Assembly: GCA_949751835.1 (NCBI GenBank)
Contig: CATKHK010000031.1
Location: 310,001 to 374,000 of the forward strand
Source: Blepharisma japonicum
Lineage: Eukaryota; Ciliophora; Heterotrichea; Heterotrichida; Blepharismidae
Direction: 5' to 3'
Length of the DNA: 64,000 nt
Shown: in pieces, positions 1 to 11,066 of the stretch
Layout: every line of letters begins with the position of its first letter
Numbering within the stretch: position 1 is the stretch's first letter
Position numbers and translations under genes: made by a program
Notes under the pieces: model-generated
The model's input: the letters and a program-made list of their open reading frames with translations, nothing else
What the model was told of the DNA's origin: nothing
The model's database searches: none

Positions 1-3000
1 AGTCATTAAAAATCTGTTCCAGCGAGCTTTGCGAAAGCGCATACTCCGATATTTTCAGCACTTCTTTATTTGTCTCTACAGCTGAAAACAAGTACCCAAT
101 TGATTTTTCATTTTCTTTGGCAATTTTAAACTTAAAAAGTGCCGAAAAATGCTCCATTATTTCTACCTTGCTAAACTCGCTCTTAAGCCATTCATAAATT
201 TTGTCGCCCATTTCTTCAATAATTACCCAGGATACTAAAGAGTCCCTCTGCACAGTCCCATCATTTTTAAGCTGCTGGAATAATGAAGATCCTGCCCCTT
301 TTTCTTGAATTTCATTAAAAAAAGAGCTTGCGTTAAGCAATTCTAAGCATTGGCGGATTTGTTCATTTTTAATGGTTTGCTCACCCATAAGGGTACGGTC
401 TAAAATAGCCCCTCTATCAGAGACTTCGAAATGAGAGGGGACTTGGACTTTGGCCTCAAATTCATAACGGTCTCCATATTTGCTTTTTATTCAGGTTGCA
501 GTTCCAAGACATCTTAGTCTGCCAGCAACCATAATTGCCATGCGGTCAGACAATGCTTCAGCTTCTTCCATAGAATGGGTTGTTAAAATAACTGAAGAAT
601 TTTTTCTCTTAAGGTTCCCTATTACTCTCCACATTTTTTTTCTGGTTTCGGGGTCCATGCCTGCAGATGGTTCGTCTAGGAAAACAACGGTAGGATTTCC
701 TATAAGAGCCATTGCGACTGAAAGTTTTCGTTTGTTGCCACCAGAATAAGTCCCAGCTAGCTGATCAGCATATTGTCTCAGATCCATTTGGTCAAGCATC
801 TCTTCTACTAGTGCTTCTTTTCTGTCTTTCGGAATTCCTTTAATATCTGAATATAACCTTAAATGCTCTCTTGCTGTTAATAATTCTGAGATAGCATCAA
901 ACTGAGGACAATACCCAATTAAATCTCTAGCCCTTTCAAGCTCTTTCACAACACTATGGCCACATATAAAAGCTTCTCCTTCAGTAGGAGCAATCTCTCC
1001 AGTTAGCATTTTAAAAGTTGTTGTCTTTCCTGCGCCATTTACTCCTAGGAATGCAAAACATTCTTGCTCGTTTACGTTGAAGCTTACATCTTCTACTGCT
1101 GCAAATGCATTCCCAAAGCCTTGTCTGTATACTTTTCTCACTCCTCGAACGTTGACTTGGACATCTTTTTGGTTAATTGTTTTGGCTGTTTTTGCTTCTT
1201 TTTCAACGTCATCGTCAATTTCATAAGGAGTAGGTGCGACATGAGGGGTTTTCCAGAATTTTTGAATAAGCTTTGGATGAGTTTCTAAGTATTCTTGGAT
1301 ATAGACTAAAAATAAATAGACTGGAATCATAATGCCAATCATAAGCATATCGGCTCCAGCAGATTCTATTTCAAAAACCTTATAAGTATATCCAGCATTA
1401 TCCAGTAGTGAGTACATACTAACACTCCCAATATCCATCAGTCCATTCCCGAACGAAAATGCAGGGAAAAGTCTAAAAATTCATCTCAGAGCTCGGGCAA
1501 TATCTCTTGTAGAGTCAAATATATAGAGAATCAAAATGACTGCTGGGAGTATTCCTCCAGCTACTACATTGAATAAAATTGTTAAAATTTGAGCAGTTGG
1601 GTAGTTTTTGAAGAAAAAACTGGTAAAATATGTAAATGGAGCAATAGAAATTCCAAATAAAAGCATTAAAATTCAAACTGCTCCATAGTTGTCAGAAGGA
1701 TCAGTCAATATATCAACGCCAAACGCTAATACCATTAATGCGCTTACTATGGCAGGCAATAAATGTTTAACTGAATCCCATACAAAATTAGCACACCAGT
1801 AAGAAAATCTTGAAACCCCGCTTATCATGTGTTGATGCTTTACATTATTTTCTCTTTCTTTTACTATTAAAGCTACAATTCCTGTAGGAATAAAGCTATA
1901 TCCTAATGAAAATATAATAGAAGCAATGAACCCATCCCCAGTTGCCCCTAGTCCAAGTACTTTTTTCGTATAAGGAAGCGGATAATTATATACAGTCACA
2001 TTCCAAGGAGTACTTAATTTTCCTAAAATTTCGTTAGACATATCATTATACCATACAGCGGTGGCTTGAAATGCTGATTGATTATGAAAAACTATAAATT
2101 CATACTGTCTTGCATCATCGTCCATCCTATTAAAATAATAAGACCCCATTCTATAATGTTTAGGATCATCTCTAGTTTCAAACAGATATCAGTCAAACCC
2201 AGACAGACTATTATTGTTAGCATTTTCTGTATTTTTATAGTTTTTCCAGTCACCTTTAATTTGTGCTGAAACACTATCAGGCCAATCATATAAAGGATAT
2301 TGAGGGTCTGAGTAAGAATCCACAGTCAACTTATGCTTGCTTGGGGTTGGAAAACGAGTAGCTATCATCATCAACCCTAATCCTACAATTACCATCACTA
2401 TAGGTATAAAAATTTCATAAACCAAGCTTTTTAAGTCTCTTCTTGTCCAATAAATCCTTTTCTTTAGCAATGCCAAAAAATGAATAAAAAATAGAGAGCC
2501 TTTCAGTCGATCCCGGGACAGGACAAAATCATTTTCAAGCTCTGCATATCCATCTTTTTCCACATTTTTTTCCTTGTCTTTGTTAAGTTCTCCATCATCT
2601 CCTCTCGCTACTCTTAAAAATACTTCTTCAAGGGTTGTTACAGAAACTCCATAAGATCTTAATTGTAAGGCTTTAAGATTTGTGTCTAAATCAGCAAAAA
2701 AAGTGGTAAATTTATCAGAGCTTGAGCTGGGGATTTGAAAAGAAATTTCAGCGTGAACATCACTCATTGCGGTAGCATCTGGAATATAAGACTGAATGAA
2801 ATCTGTTACTTTTTGGGTATGAGATTTACTTGCAACCCCAACTTCTTTAACGATAGTTAAATAGTAGCCGACACCATAGCGTTTTTTTAAGAAAAGAGAG
2901 CTTCCAAGACACCTAAGGCTGCCATGGGACATAATTGCAATCCTGTCAGCTAAAACATCAGCCTCTTCCATGTAGTGGGTAGTAAGAATAATGATACGGT

Positions 3001-5176
3001 TGGCTTTGTTATTTTTGAGCATATCCCACATCTGCCTTCTAGCAGTTAAGTCCATTCCTGATGTAGGCTCATCTAATAATACAATAGGAGAATCTGCTAT
3101 CAAAGCTATAGCTAAAGAAAGTTTTCTTTTCATCCCTCCAGATAAAAATTTAGATAATCTATCTTTTTTTGAAATTAAATCCACTTCTGTTAGTTTTTCT
3201 TTAATTTTTTCCTTTATTATTTTCTTATCTTTCATCCCTTTAAAAACAGAAAAAAGGTATAAATGCTCTTCTGGTGTCAACTCATTAAATAATACATTAT
3301 GCTGAGGACAAACTCCAAGAGACCTTCTTATTTTGGCTAGGTCAGTCGATAAATATAGGTTATTTACTTTCATGTCTCCATATGTGGCAGGAATAAGCCC
3401 ACACATCATAGAAATTGTAGTTGTTTTTCCTGCTCCATTGTGCCCAAGAAGCGCAAAAATCTGCCCATTGTAAATATCAAGGCTCAAATCTTCAACAACA
3501 GTTTTGCTGCCAAAATCCTTTTTGAATTTCCTTATAAGTAAAGCTTGGCCATTTTCTTTTTGAATTTCTAAATTATCATCTCCTGTCTCTACGTTGTCAG
3601 CCCATTTAATTTCTTCACTAAAAAGCTCTTCATGGGCATTTTTCTTGTTTGAGCTCCAAAATGATTTAGTAAATAAAAAATATCATGGCCGTTTTACACC
3701 CCATTCTGTTGGCCACACAATATCAAGATATACAGCAAGTGCCGTAAAAATAACAGTATCAATAATCATAAATGCTAAAAAGGTTCCATACGTATAATTA
3801 TCAATAACCGAACTAGTATTATCTGGTTGAACACCAGCTTGTCCATCTTCAAATTTTGATAAAACATCACAGCCCAAAGTCAAAGCGACATTTGGAAGCA
3901 GTGATGCCGCTGTTTTACTTGCCTGATCAAGCGTAGGATCAGTCACTGCAAAACTAATAAAATAACTAATCAAAAAAGCCATCAATCCCAACATAACTGC
4001 ACTTCTAGATTTCGAGAAAAAAGTGCTTATGAAAACACTAAACGCTAAACAGCTCATCCCATATAGCCAATATGATATAAACATGATGCCAATATTGCTA
4101 TATTTAAATAATTTAGTCGAAATAATTGCCCCAACAACTGCAATTAAGGTATAGACTGAGAAATAATAAGTAATTCATGAAAGCCAATACGCTTTATTGG
4201 AAAGACCCATAATCATCATCATTTCTTTGATTTTGTATTCTTTTTCTTGGACTATTAATGATATCATTCTGCAGACTGGGACTAAATAAGAAATGATAAG
4301 GAAAAAGGGAAGGGTATTAGCGATCATTGTGATGAAATCGTCAGAAACGTACTCATCATAATACATCGGGACAAAACCTGCGGCGATGTAAGGGTTTTGG
4401 GATCCTGAGTAATATTTAAGAATGTGATTATCAATGTAGTTCATGATATGAATAAAATTCGTCCCAAAAAATTCAGACTGAAATTCGGGCTTCGGCTTTC
4501 TCAACAAAGTTTCTGTAGCTGAATATTTTTGGAAATCAAAAATTTCGATGTTGTCGCCGACTCTTTTATTTCCACTTGGATAAGCAAAAGTTACATTTGT
4601 TCTAAAGCTGTATTTTACATTGTGGAAATCATTAGTGCTATAGAAAACTACTGCAAAAAATATCTTCATAGGATGATTATTGTCATTTTCACCATAGTCG
4701 CTTTTTTTAATGTAATTTTCTAAATCATTTTCTGAATTAAAACTAGTAACATTATAAAGAAGGTTTGGGCTAATAGAATTAACCCAGTTTGTAAGGTTTT
4801 GAATCAAATATTTGGTGAAATCATTTTTTGCCTCATTCACGAATGAGATATATCATCTTCCTTTTTCTTTTTTATCATCATAGAGTCTGTAATAGTTGCT
4901 TGAAAAGTTTTTTGGGTAATCTGTAAACTTAACAGCAGGCTCAAAGTAGCTCCCGAAATAGTTTACGTTATCTGTTGAAAGTGTCATTCCCCATTCTTCA
5001 TCAACAAGGTATGATTTGATCCCATATTTTGTATATCCTACAGCCTCTCTAATGATTGCCAGCATTATCAAAAGAGCTATTGGAAACAGAAACTCACATA
5101 ATGAACCGCAAAGTCTACGTTTCCATAAAATCCAGTTTTTATACAATAAAGCTCGGTAATGCTGCCAAATTGACAT
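1..5176 (-). CDS. ABCA-subfamily full ABC transporter (3' end off the window)
   Basis: At least 1725 codons are open when TGA is read as Trp, with no intron needed. The order is that of a full ABCA transporter. A first membrane helix lies at residues 20-45, followed by a long luminal loop and a block of helices. NBD1 has Walker A GHNGAGKTT near 578, signature LSGGMKRKLS near 677 and Walker B LLDEPTSGMD near 700. A second membrane half follows, then NBD2 with GVNGAGKTT near 1378, YSGGNKRKLS near 1478 and FLDEPSAGMD near 1500. Several TGA codons fall at conserved Trp sites, such as KRP-W-YF after the first membrane block. ABCA proteins move lipids across membranes using ATP; the substrate here is unknown. 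The start at 5176 is followed by the usual basic and hydrophobic ABCA N-terminus. The end of the window cuts the C-terminal regulatory segment (SSLEQIFND), so only a few residues are probably missing. Confidence 0.95.
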
Positions 5177-5684
5177 TTATGCCAGATAAGGGGAAATTCA
5201 AGAATTTCTGTTATATAAATTTTTGGTGAGAGTACTTTATAAAAGGTTAGAGAAATTTTTAACGTATTTAAAATCACTTAGAAAAGGCATGCTTTTTAAA
5301 TATATTATATAAATATGGTTAATATGAGCTCTCTAAAAGAGAAATTGGCAAGCAATTATGTAAATAAGTTATGAAAAGCAAATCTTTTAGAAAATAATTG
5401 ATAGTTAAATTTTTTTCTTAGCTTTTTATTATCCCATTATATTTAATATAGCTTTTCTTAAATATCCAAATATCCAAATATTTTAAAATTATTCTGTAAT
5501 TATTATCAATGTTCTATTGGCTACGGTTGTATAGGACTAGCTTTCCAATCAAGTGATATATATATATATATCAATAACTAATAAGAGAAGTTTTAATCAA
5601 ACAATAATTTTTATAAATTCTTATAATAAAATATGTATTAGTTGTCTTGCGCTATTTAAAACTGAACAATTAAATAGAAAATGC

Positions 5685-6590
5685 TAGATATCTAAAGCCA
5701 CTGCTATTTGCCCAAACAGAAATGCCAAAATGTTTTAATCCCATCAATTGTTTATCAAAAATAATATATAAGTCTGTGTTTATGTTGTGAAATCATTTGT
5801 TTATAATAATGTAGCAACGATGATTTATAGGCTGATTATCATCAATTTCTTCATAGCTCCTAATCATTTTCTGAATAGAATTGCTAAGATATAAAGGGCT
5901 GCTTATATTTACCAAACCAATCTAATTTGTCAAGTTTTTTATAAAACTTTTGGCTAGTTATTTTTTAATTCACTCACGTATTTTCTTTTATCCTCTCTGC
6001 TATAACAAACCTGCAAAACTGTTTAAAAAGATCTTCACAATAATCTGCAAACTTAAAAGCCAGCTCAATAGCTTAAGTTATCTGCCAGATAGGATATCCC
6101 TATTCTTCATCAGCAAGGGTATGATTTTGTCCCTACTTTACATATCTACGATTCGATCATTATTGGATACACGACCAAAAGTGCTATTGGGGATAATGGC
6201 TCACTCAATGAGCCACCAAGTTCTTTCTTCATAAAATTTTTATGCATCAAGCCTTGACAATGCTACTAAATCGGGATTTATGCCAAATGCGAAATTCTCA
6301 AAAATCTTGATTATTATAAAGTTTTGATGGGTCTTCTTTATAAATTCTTAAGACTTATTGAGTTTAAAACACTTTAAAAAAGCTAATGGATATTTCGAGT
6401 ATAATATAACATGGACAATATGGATAATTTTTGGAAGAGAAGCAATAAAAGCTAATAAGTCAAAATTAGACGCTGGGCATCAATTATAAGAAAGCAAATT
6501 TTTAAAGCAATTTAGATAAGTGGGTGGTTTCCCTTCCTTTCTATTAATCCATTCAATGTACTATAATTTTTGTTGGCTACTTAAATTATC
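5685..6590 (-). pseudogene. Decayed tandem copy of the 5' end of the ABCA gene
   Basis: This stretch aligns by eye, with many substitutions and indels, to about 4550-5460, which is the first ~210 codons plus upstream DNA of the neighbouring ABCA gene. Matching landmarks include the gattat/catcat block (about 5830 versus 4673), the tattcttcatca segment (about 6100 versus 4995) and the start-codon region (gggatttatgcc at 6273 versus gacatttatgcc at 5172). In the copy the former start codon (6275-6277) reads ATC and the frame is broken repeatedly. Similarity seems to continue into the former upstream region to about 6590. The offset is roughly 1.1 kb in direct orientation, so this is an old tandem duplication that has decayed. 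It should not be annotated as a gene. Confidence 0.8.
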
Positions 6591-7022
6591 AAAAATTTTT
6601 ATATCATGCAAAATTATAATATTCTTCCACCTGTAAGAGTATTTTTAGGAAATTTTTTCTTTATTACAGAAACTTCTAATTAACTTGATTTTATAATTTC
6701 GCATATGTCCAATAGCCAGAAATTTTATTCTTAAAAACTGGAAAAAAGAAATTTTAACAATAAAAATGTAACTAAATATGTATTTTTGGGAAATAAATTG
6801 GATCATCATTTCGAAGCCGATTTAAACTTGATGGTACAATAAACCATCGTCTGCTTTGGCACACATAAATTATCTTAAATCAATTCACTTTCTCTTTCAT
6901 AACTACTTTCTTTTAAAAATTTTCATCACTTTTAAAATGTTAACTCTCTTAAAGGAAATAATTTTTTGCAATATATTTCTCTTAGTTAATTATGCCCATT
7001 AATGGTCAATTTAACCTGAAAT
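6591..7022. other. AT-rich intergenic region without recognised gene
   Basis: About 430 bp of AT-rich DNA lies between the decayed ABCA copy and the TPR gene. I find no open frame worth calling even with TGA as Trp. It must contain the promoter of the downstream TPR gene; no specific motif could be recognised. Confidence 0.6.
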
Positions 7023-9326
7023 ATGGTTATAAAACTTATGAGTGGACCAGCAACTGTAGGAGATGAAACCAGACGGCTTGAATGCGAGCTGTTTAGAAAC
7101 CCAAATAATATTCATATTCTAAGTGACTTAGCTCATCGGTATGCAAGCCAATGCGACTATACTTCAGCCGTCCAACACTATGAAAAGATCGTACGAATCG
7201 ATGCTCACAATGGAAGGGCCTGGATTGCTTTAGGCCACTGCTATTTGCTTAAAGGGGATTACCACAAGTGTTTCAATGCATACCAATCTGCTATCAAAAA
7301 AAGCACTGACAGCAGAGATCCTCACCTTTGGTACGGAGTAGGACTCCTTTACAGCAAATTCGACAGCTTCACATATGCTGAATCTGCTTTTCAATCTGTT
7401 CTGAAATATGATTCAAATTTCGACCAAAAGCATGATGTGTTGTATAAACTCGGTGCAATCTATAAACAAAAGAAGAAGTTCTTAATTGCTATTAACTTCT
7501 TCAATAATGCAATACATTGCCCGAAAATTTCTTTTGCAAAAAAAATTCAAGCTATGTGCAATATCGGAAGCTGCCGGGAATCTGAAGGCAATTTCAACGA
7601 GGCATTTAAGATTTACTATGATGCCTTGAAGATTGCTAAAAATAGCTTCAAGGTAAGAGAATATATTGGATTTGCGCTCATGAATCAAAAATTTTACCAA
7701 GAATCCCTGGAGATGCTAGGACAAGCTTTATTATTTGCCAAGGAAAATTGCCAAGAAACCGGAGATATTTATTATCTGATAGGAAGATGCCATCTGGAGA
7801 TGAAAAATTACTTGGCTGGAATCGAAGCTTTCCAGAAGGCAATATATAAAAACCCTTGCATATGCATTTATTGGATAAGCACAGGAATTTTATACGCTTT
7901 ATCTAATCAGCCTCAAGACGCCTTCGAGTGCTTTGTAAAAGCCTCTGAATTCAACCAAGATAATGACGAAGTCTGGTTCAATATGGGAATCCTCTACGAG
8001 CAATGCAAACAAAAGCAGGAAGCCTGCTTAGCATATCAAAGGTGTTATAAGCTAAACCCTACAAATACCAAAGCTAAAGAACGCAAAAGCAAGCTAAAAC
8101 AAGATGAAGATTATGAAAATATCCCAAGCTTTGTACATCCATATATTGAAATATCAGAGGTCCCTTTTTCCAGTAGTAAAAATGAAGGGGTTGACAAAAA
8201 GGCAAAAAAATTACCAGACATTACAAAATTTGATGAAAAAATTTCTTCAGAAGCAGGAGAGGAAATTAAGGGTAGTCTTGAAGATCTAGAAAAAACTGCT
8301 ACTTTTGAGGCGATGGACAAAGATGTGACGTCACTAATATCAGACATTAGGCCAAGCCTGCATAATCTGATAAACATCCCAATGCCTGAAGATGATCCAC
8401 AAATCCCTATGGCTCCTTATGTCAGGTATAATCCACAAGCACAAAGTGCTGGACAAATCGAGCCACGTCCGGGGTTATTTGATCCTCCAGCACCTGGACA
8501 AAGAGATAACAGACCTGGGTTAATTCAGCCTCCTCCAGCTAGCCAAGCTGAAGTAAAGCCTGATGTAAAACTTGAAGCATTTTCACAAGCTCAAATGAAA
8601 GCTCCTACCCCAGCGGTTATTGCTAATTCTTTTCAAAATTTCTTGAAAAGCCAAGCAGCTCAAGAAATGCCAGGCTTTTTCAACGCTGGAATGTTTTCAC
8701 CCCCTTCAAATACTCCAAGCCCTTCAAGCCCTATAAGACCTTCAATTTCAAACCCTTTTGCCCCACCACCTTCTTCAAACTCATTCAGCCCTCCTACTTT
8801 TCCTCATCCTTTTAACGCTCCAACTGCTTCAAATCCTGTAAACCCTTTTAGTCCTCCAAATCCACCTACATCTTCAAATCCTATAGTAAATTCAAGCCCT
8901 ATAAACCCTCAAAATCCTCCTACTTTTATAAATCCTCTTACATCTTCAAACCCTCCAACATCCATAATTCCTCAAAATCCTCAAATTCCTTCAAATCCTC
9001 CAAGTTCTGTTAACCCTGCAAATCCTCCAAGCACTTCTCAAGAAATACCTAATTTCCCTAAAAATCCTCTAGGAATTCCACCTCCGACTCCTCAACAATG
9101 GGCAGCTTTTAAAAATTTCATGATGAACCCGATGATGGCTGCCCAGATGATGTTCATGGGATCTGTTGGGTTTATGAATTTTATGAAATTCATGAAGGCC
9201 CAAGCTCGCAATCCTGAAGAAGCTTTGAAAGCTGAAGAAAAAGAGGAAAAAGTAGAAGAAGACATAAGCCCACAAAAAAGAGCGCCTCCTTCAAATGATA
9301 CCCCAGTGAAGAAAAGAAAACTATAG
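7023..9326 (+). CDS. TPR general corepressor, Ssn6/Cyc8-like
   Basis: A 767-residue protein. Residues ~25-360 are about ten TPR repeats of the Cyc8/Ssn6 (and UTX) type. The arrangement HLWYGVGLLYSKF...YAESAFQSVL, then LGAIYKQKKKF, is characteristic of that family. Residues ~365-460 are acidic. Residues ~460-690 are a Pro/Ser/Asn/Gln-rich low-complexity region with repeated SNP and NPP units. The tail ends with a nuclear-localisation-like PVKKRKL. In yeast, Cyc8 with Tup1 forms a repressor recruited by DNA-binding factors; a nuclear corepressor role here is inferred from the family. ATG codons occur at 7023 and 7041; the second (MSGPATV) could equally be the start. It ends with TAG, 52 bp from the convergent neighbour. 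Confidence 0.85.
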   Translation: MVIKLMSGPATVGDETRRLECELFRNPNNIHILSDLAHRYASQCDYTSAVQHYEKIVRIDAHNGRAWIALGHCYLLKGDYHKCFNAYQSAIKKSTDSRDPHLWYGVGLLYSKFDSFTYAESAFQSVLKYDSNFDQKHDVLYKLGAIYKQKKKFLIAINFFNNAIHCPKISFAKKIQAMCNIGSCRESEGNFNEAFKIYYDALKIAKNSFKVREYIGFALMNQKFYQESLEMLGQALLFAKENCQETGDIYYLIGRCHLEMKNYLAGIEAFQKAIYKNPCICIYWISTGILYALSNQPQDAFECFVKASEFNQDNDEVWFNMGILYEQCKQKQEACLAYQRCYKLNPTNTKAKERKSKLKQDEDYENIPSFVHPYIEISEVPFSSSKNEGVDKKAKKLPDITKFDEKISSEAGEEIKGSLEDLEKTATFEAMDKDVTSLISDIRPSLHNLINIPMPEDDPQIPMAPYVRYNPQAQSAGQIEPRPGLFDPPAPGQRDNRPGLIQPPPASQAEVKPDVKLEAFSQAQMKAPTPAVIANSFQNFLKSQAAQEMPGFFNAGMFSPPSNTPSPSSPIRPSISNPFAPPPSSNSFSPPTFPHPFNAPTASNPVNPFSPPNPPTSSNPIVNSSPINPQNPPTFINPLTSSNPPTSIIPQNPQIPSNPPSSVNPANPPSTSQEIPNFPKNPLGIPPPTPQQWAAFKNFMMNPMMAAQMMFMGSVGFMNFMKFMKAQARNPEEALKAEEKEEKVEEDISPQKRAPPSNDTPVKKRKL

Positions 9327-9378
9327 ATATTTGATTTAATATAAATTATTTTGATATAAAACAAATGTTTCATACAAT

Positions 9379-10239
9379 TTAAAGGATGCAGTCCTTGTGA
9401 TCGTTTACTATACCTCTTAGCCTTCTTGCGAGTTTTCCTCTACTTTGTGGAGGCTCTTTAGCAACAACTTCAGCTTGTACAGGTGTTGAAGGTCTGGATG
9501 GTTTTTTGATAACTCGGATTCTAGGTTTGCAAGACTGTGGTTTTGGTTCCTCAATAGGAATTTCAAAATCCAGCTCGATTCCTTTTTCTAGCTTAAAACT
9601 TTCTTCTTTTTTGATTTCTTCTATTTCAGGTCCTTTTGATCTCTTAAACATTTCTGGATGAATATCATTGACAACCGCACTCTCCAGTTTTTTCGAAAAT
9701 TTTTTAATTTCATTTGGAGTTGGTGTCGAAGTCTGCTTTATGAGATCTTCCTGAATATCTTTGGCACGCTGCAGCAAAAATGTATACTCCTGGTCGAAAG
9801 CTTCATGGAACTGTTTTACATGATCTTCTATGAAAAAAATATCTATATGAGCTGGGAGGATTTCTTGCTCTGAGTATGATATTGAAATATCCGTTGTAGT
9901 TGCTGTTTGAGGTCTTGAAGAACAGGGAGAAGTTAAAAAATCAAAAACTTCTTTGTCTCTTGGTGTTGATAGCGGGACTATATTTAATAAATCCACCCCT
10001 AAATCTTTTGCTTTTTTGGAAAGCTGATTAAGATATATGTCGATGTTTTTTTGATAATCTGAAAAATACAAACTTTTGTCAGGGATTTCAATGAAAAGCT
10101 CTAATAAAAGAACAATCTCATTAGCTACACTTTGGTTTCTTTCGATTTTTTCTTCACCGAGCACTCTCAAGCTTTCTTCGATTTCTGAAGGATGTAAGCG
10201 ATTCTTAAGGGTTTCCCATAAAAGAGGCGGCTGTGACAT
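9379..10239 (-). CDS. Unknown protein, 286 aa
   Basis: Complete open frame from ATG to stop, 286 residues, not recognised. The N-terminal half (to ~100) is helical and Leu-rich (TLKNRLHPSEIEESLRVL). The middle is predicted helical with charged runs (residues ~135-230). The C-terminus is basic, with a stretch of Arg/Lys (RIRVIKKPSRPSTP, GKLARRLRG). It sits convergent to the Ssn6-like gene and divergent from the next gene, with 103 bp between the two start codons. Codon use and composition resemble its neighbours, so it is probably a real gene, but no function can be given. Confidence 0.75.
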   Translation of the reverse strand: MSQPPLLWETLKNRLHPSEIEESLRVLGEEKIERNQSVANEIVLLLELFIEIPDKSLYFSDYQKNIDIYLNQLSKKAKDLGVDLLNIVPLSTPRDKEVFDFLTSPCSSRPQTATTTDISISYSEQEILPAHIDIFFIEDHVKQFHEAFDQEYTFLLQRAKDIQEDLIKQTSTPTPNEIKKFSKKLESAVVNDIHPEMFKRSKGPEIEEIKKEESFKLEKGIELDFEIPIEEPKPQSCKPRIRVIKKPSRPSTPVQAEVVAKEPPQSRGKLARRLRGIVNDHKDCIL

Positions 10240-10342
10240 ATTTTATTAATCAATTACAGACTCCTTTAGAAATCCAAAAAAGGTTATAATAACAGCGAAA
10301 TTCCTCAGAATTGCATTTATATTTAAATACAGATCTACTTAA

Positions 10343-10930
10343 ATGGGAGCTAATGAATCTGTTTGTTCATGCAGTGATCGTACCAGTAACGGTCTCACAA
10401 GCCAAAGTCTCTCAAAGTTCCACTTTACTGATGGCTGTGTAAAAGTAGTTGACTATACTGGGATGTTCCCAACAGTTCACTCTATACAAGAACTTAAACA
10501 TAAAATGCTTGACTATTTGCCATATGAACTGCAATGCATCAAGGATATTGATATTGACCCTGTTCATAGCTTTGTAAGAGTAGTAGGAATTCAGACAAAT
10601 TCTAAAGCTTGAAGTGAAGTTATGATAGAAATTATTTTTGCATCAATTGGGAGATTTGCTATTGGGATATGACCATCATGGAAAACAAGAGATGGGCAGC
10701 CAAAGGTAACCGGAACTATTGAATTTCTTTATAGGTTCCCAGAAAACGCTGTAAGGAATATATAGAAATATATCGGCGGCTTTCATTTGTTTTTAGACTG
10801 ATTGGATAAACATAAGTATAACCCTTTTGAAGTATTAGATGACGATGAAGAAAACATCGGGAGAGTTGTATACTCAATATTTAAATCATTGGAAATAAAA
10901 GAAGAAGGCACTGAAAAGAGTTCTTATTAA
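10343..10930 (+). CDS. Unknown protein with N-myristoylation motif, one 15-nt intron
   Basis: The reading frame needs TGA=Trp at three places and removal of one 15-nt intron (10751-10765), giving 190 residues. It begins MGANES, which fits the MGxxxS N-myristoylation pattern, followed by two Cys residues (CSC) that could be palmitoylated; membrane attachment is an inference. The rest is a compact mixed sequence (DYTGMFPTVHSI; WPSWKTRDGQPKVTGTIEFLYRFP) with an acidic C-terminal tail. I do not recognise the family. Without the intron the frame stops at the intron's TAG, so the spliced model is clearly better. Confidence 0.75.
10751..10765 (+). other. 15-nt intron
   Basis: gtaaggaatatatag, phase 0. 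Retention would introduce an in-frame TAG. Removal joins ENA to KYIGGFHLF and keeps the frame open to the TAA at 10928-10930. Confidence 0.85.
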
Positions 10931-11066
10931 TCTAATTAATTAAAAGCGAATTTTTTTATATCAGAATATTTTAAAGTCGTTAAAATGGATAAAAGCTAAA
11001 AATTAATAAAAAACTTTATATTGATTATATTAAAAATAATTTGTTTTAATTAAAATTGTTATTATA

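Noticed and set aside
1-5176. Apparent series of frameshifts or stops in the ABCA gene
   Set aside because: All interruptions are TGA codons at Trp positions; the frame never changes, so it is a single intact gene.
5552-5575. TA dinucleotide run as a possible transposon or telomere signal
   Set aside because: A simple short AT repeat in AT-rich spacer; no flanking inverted repeats or telomere-type repeats are seen.
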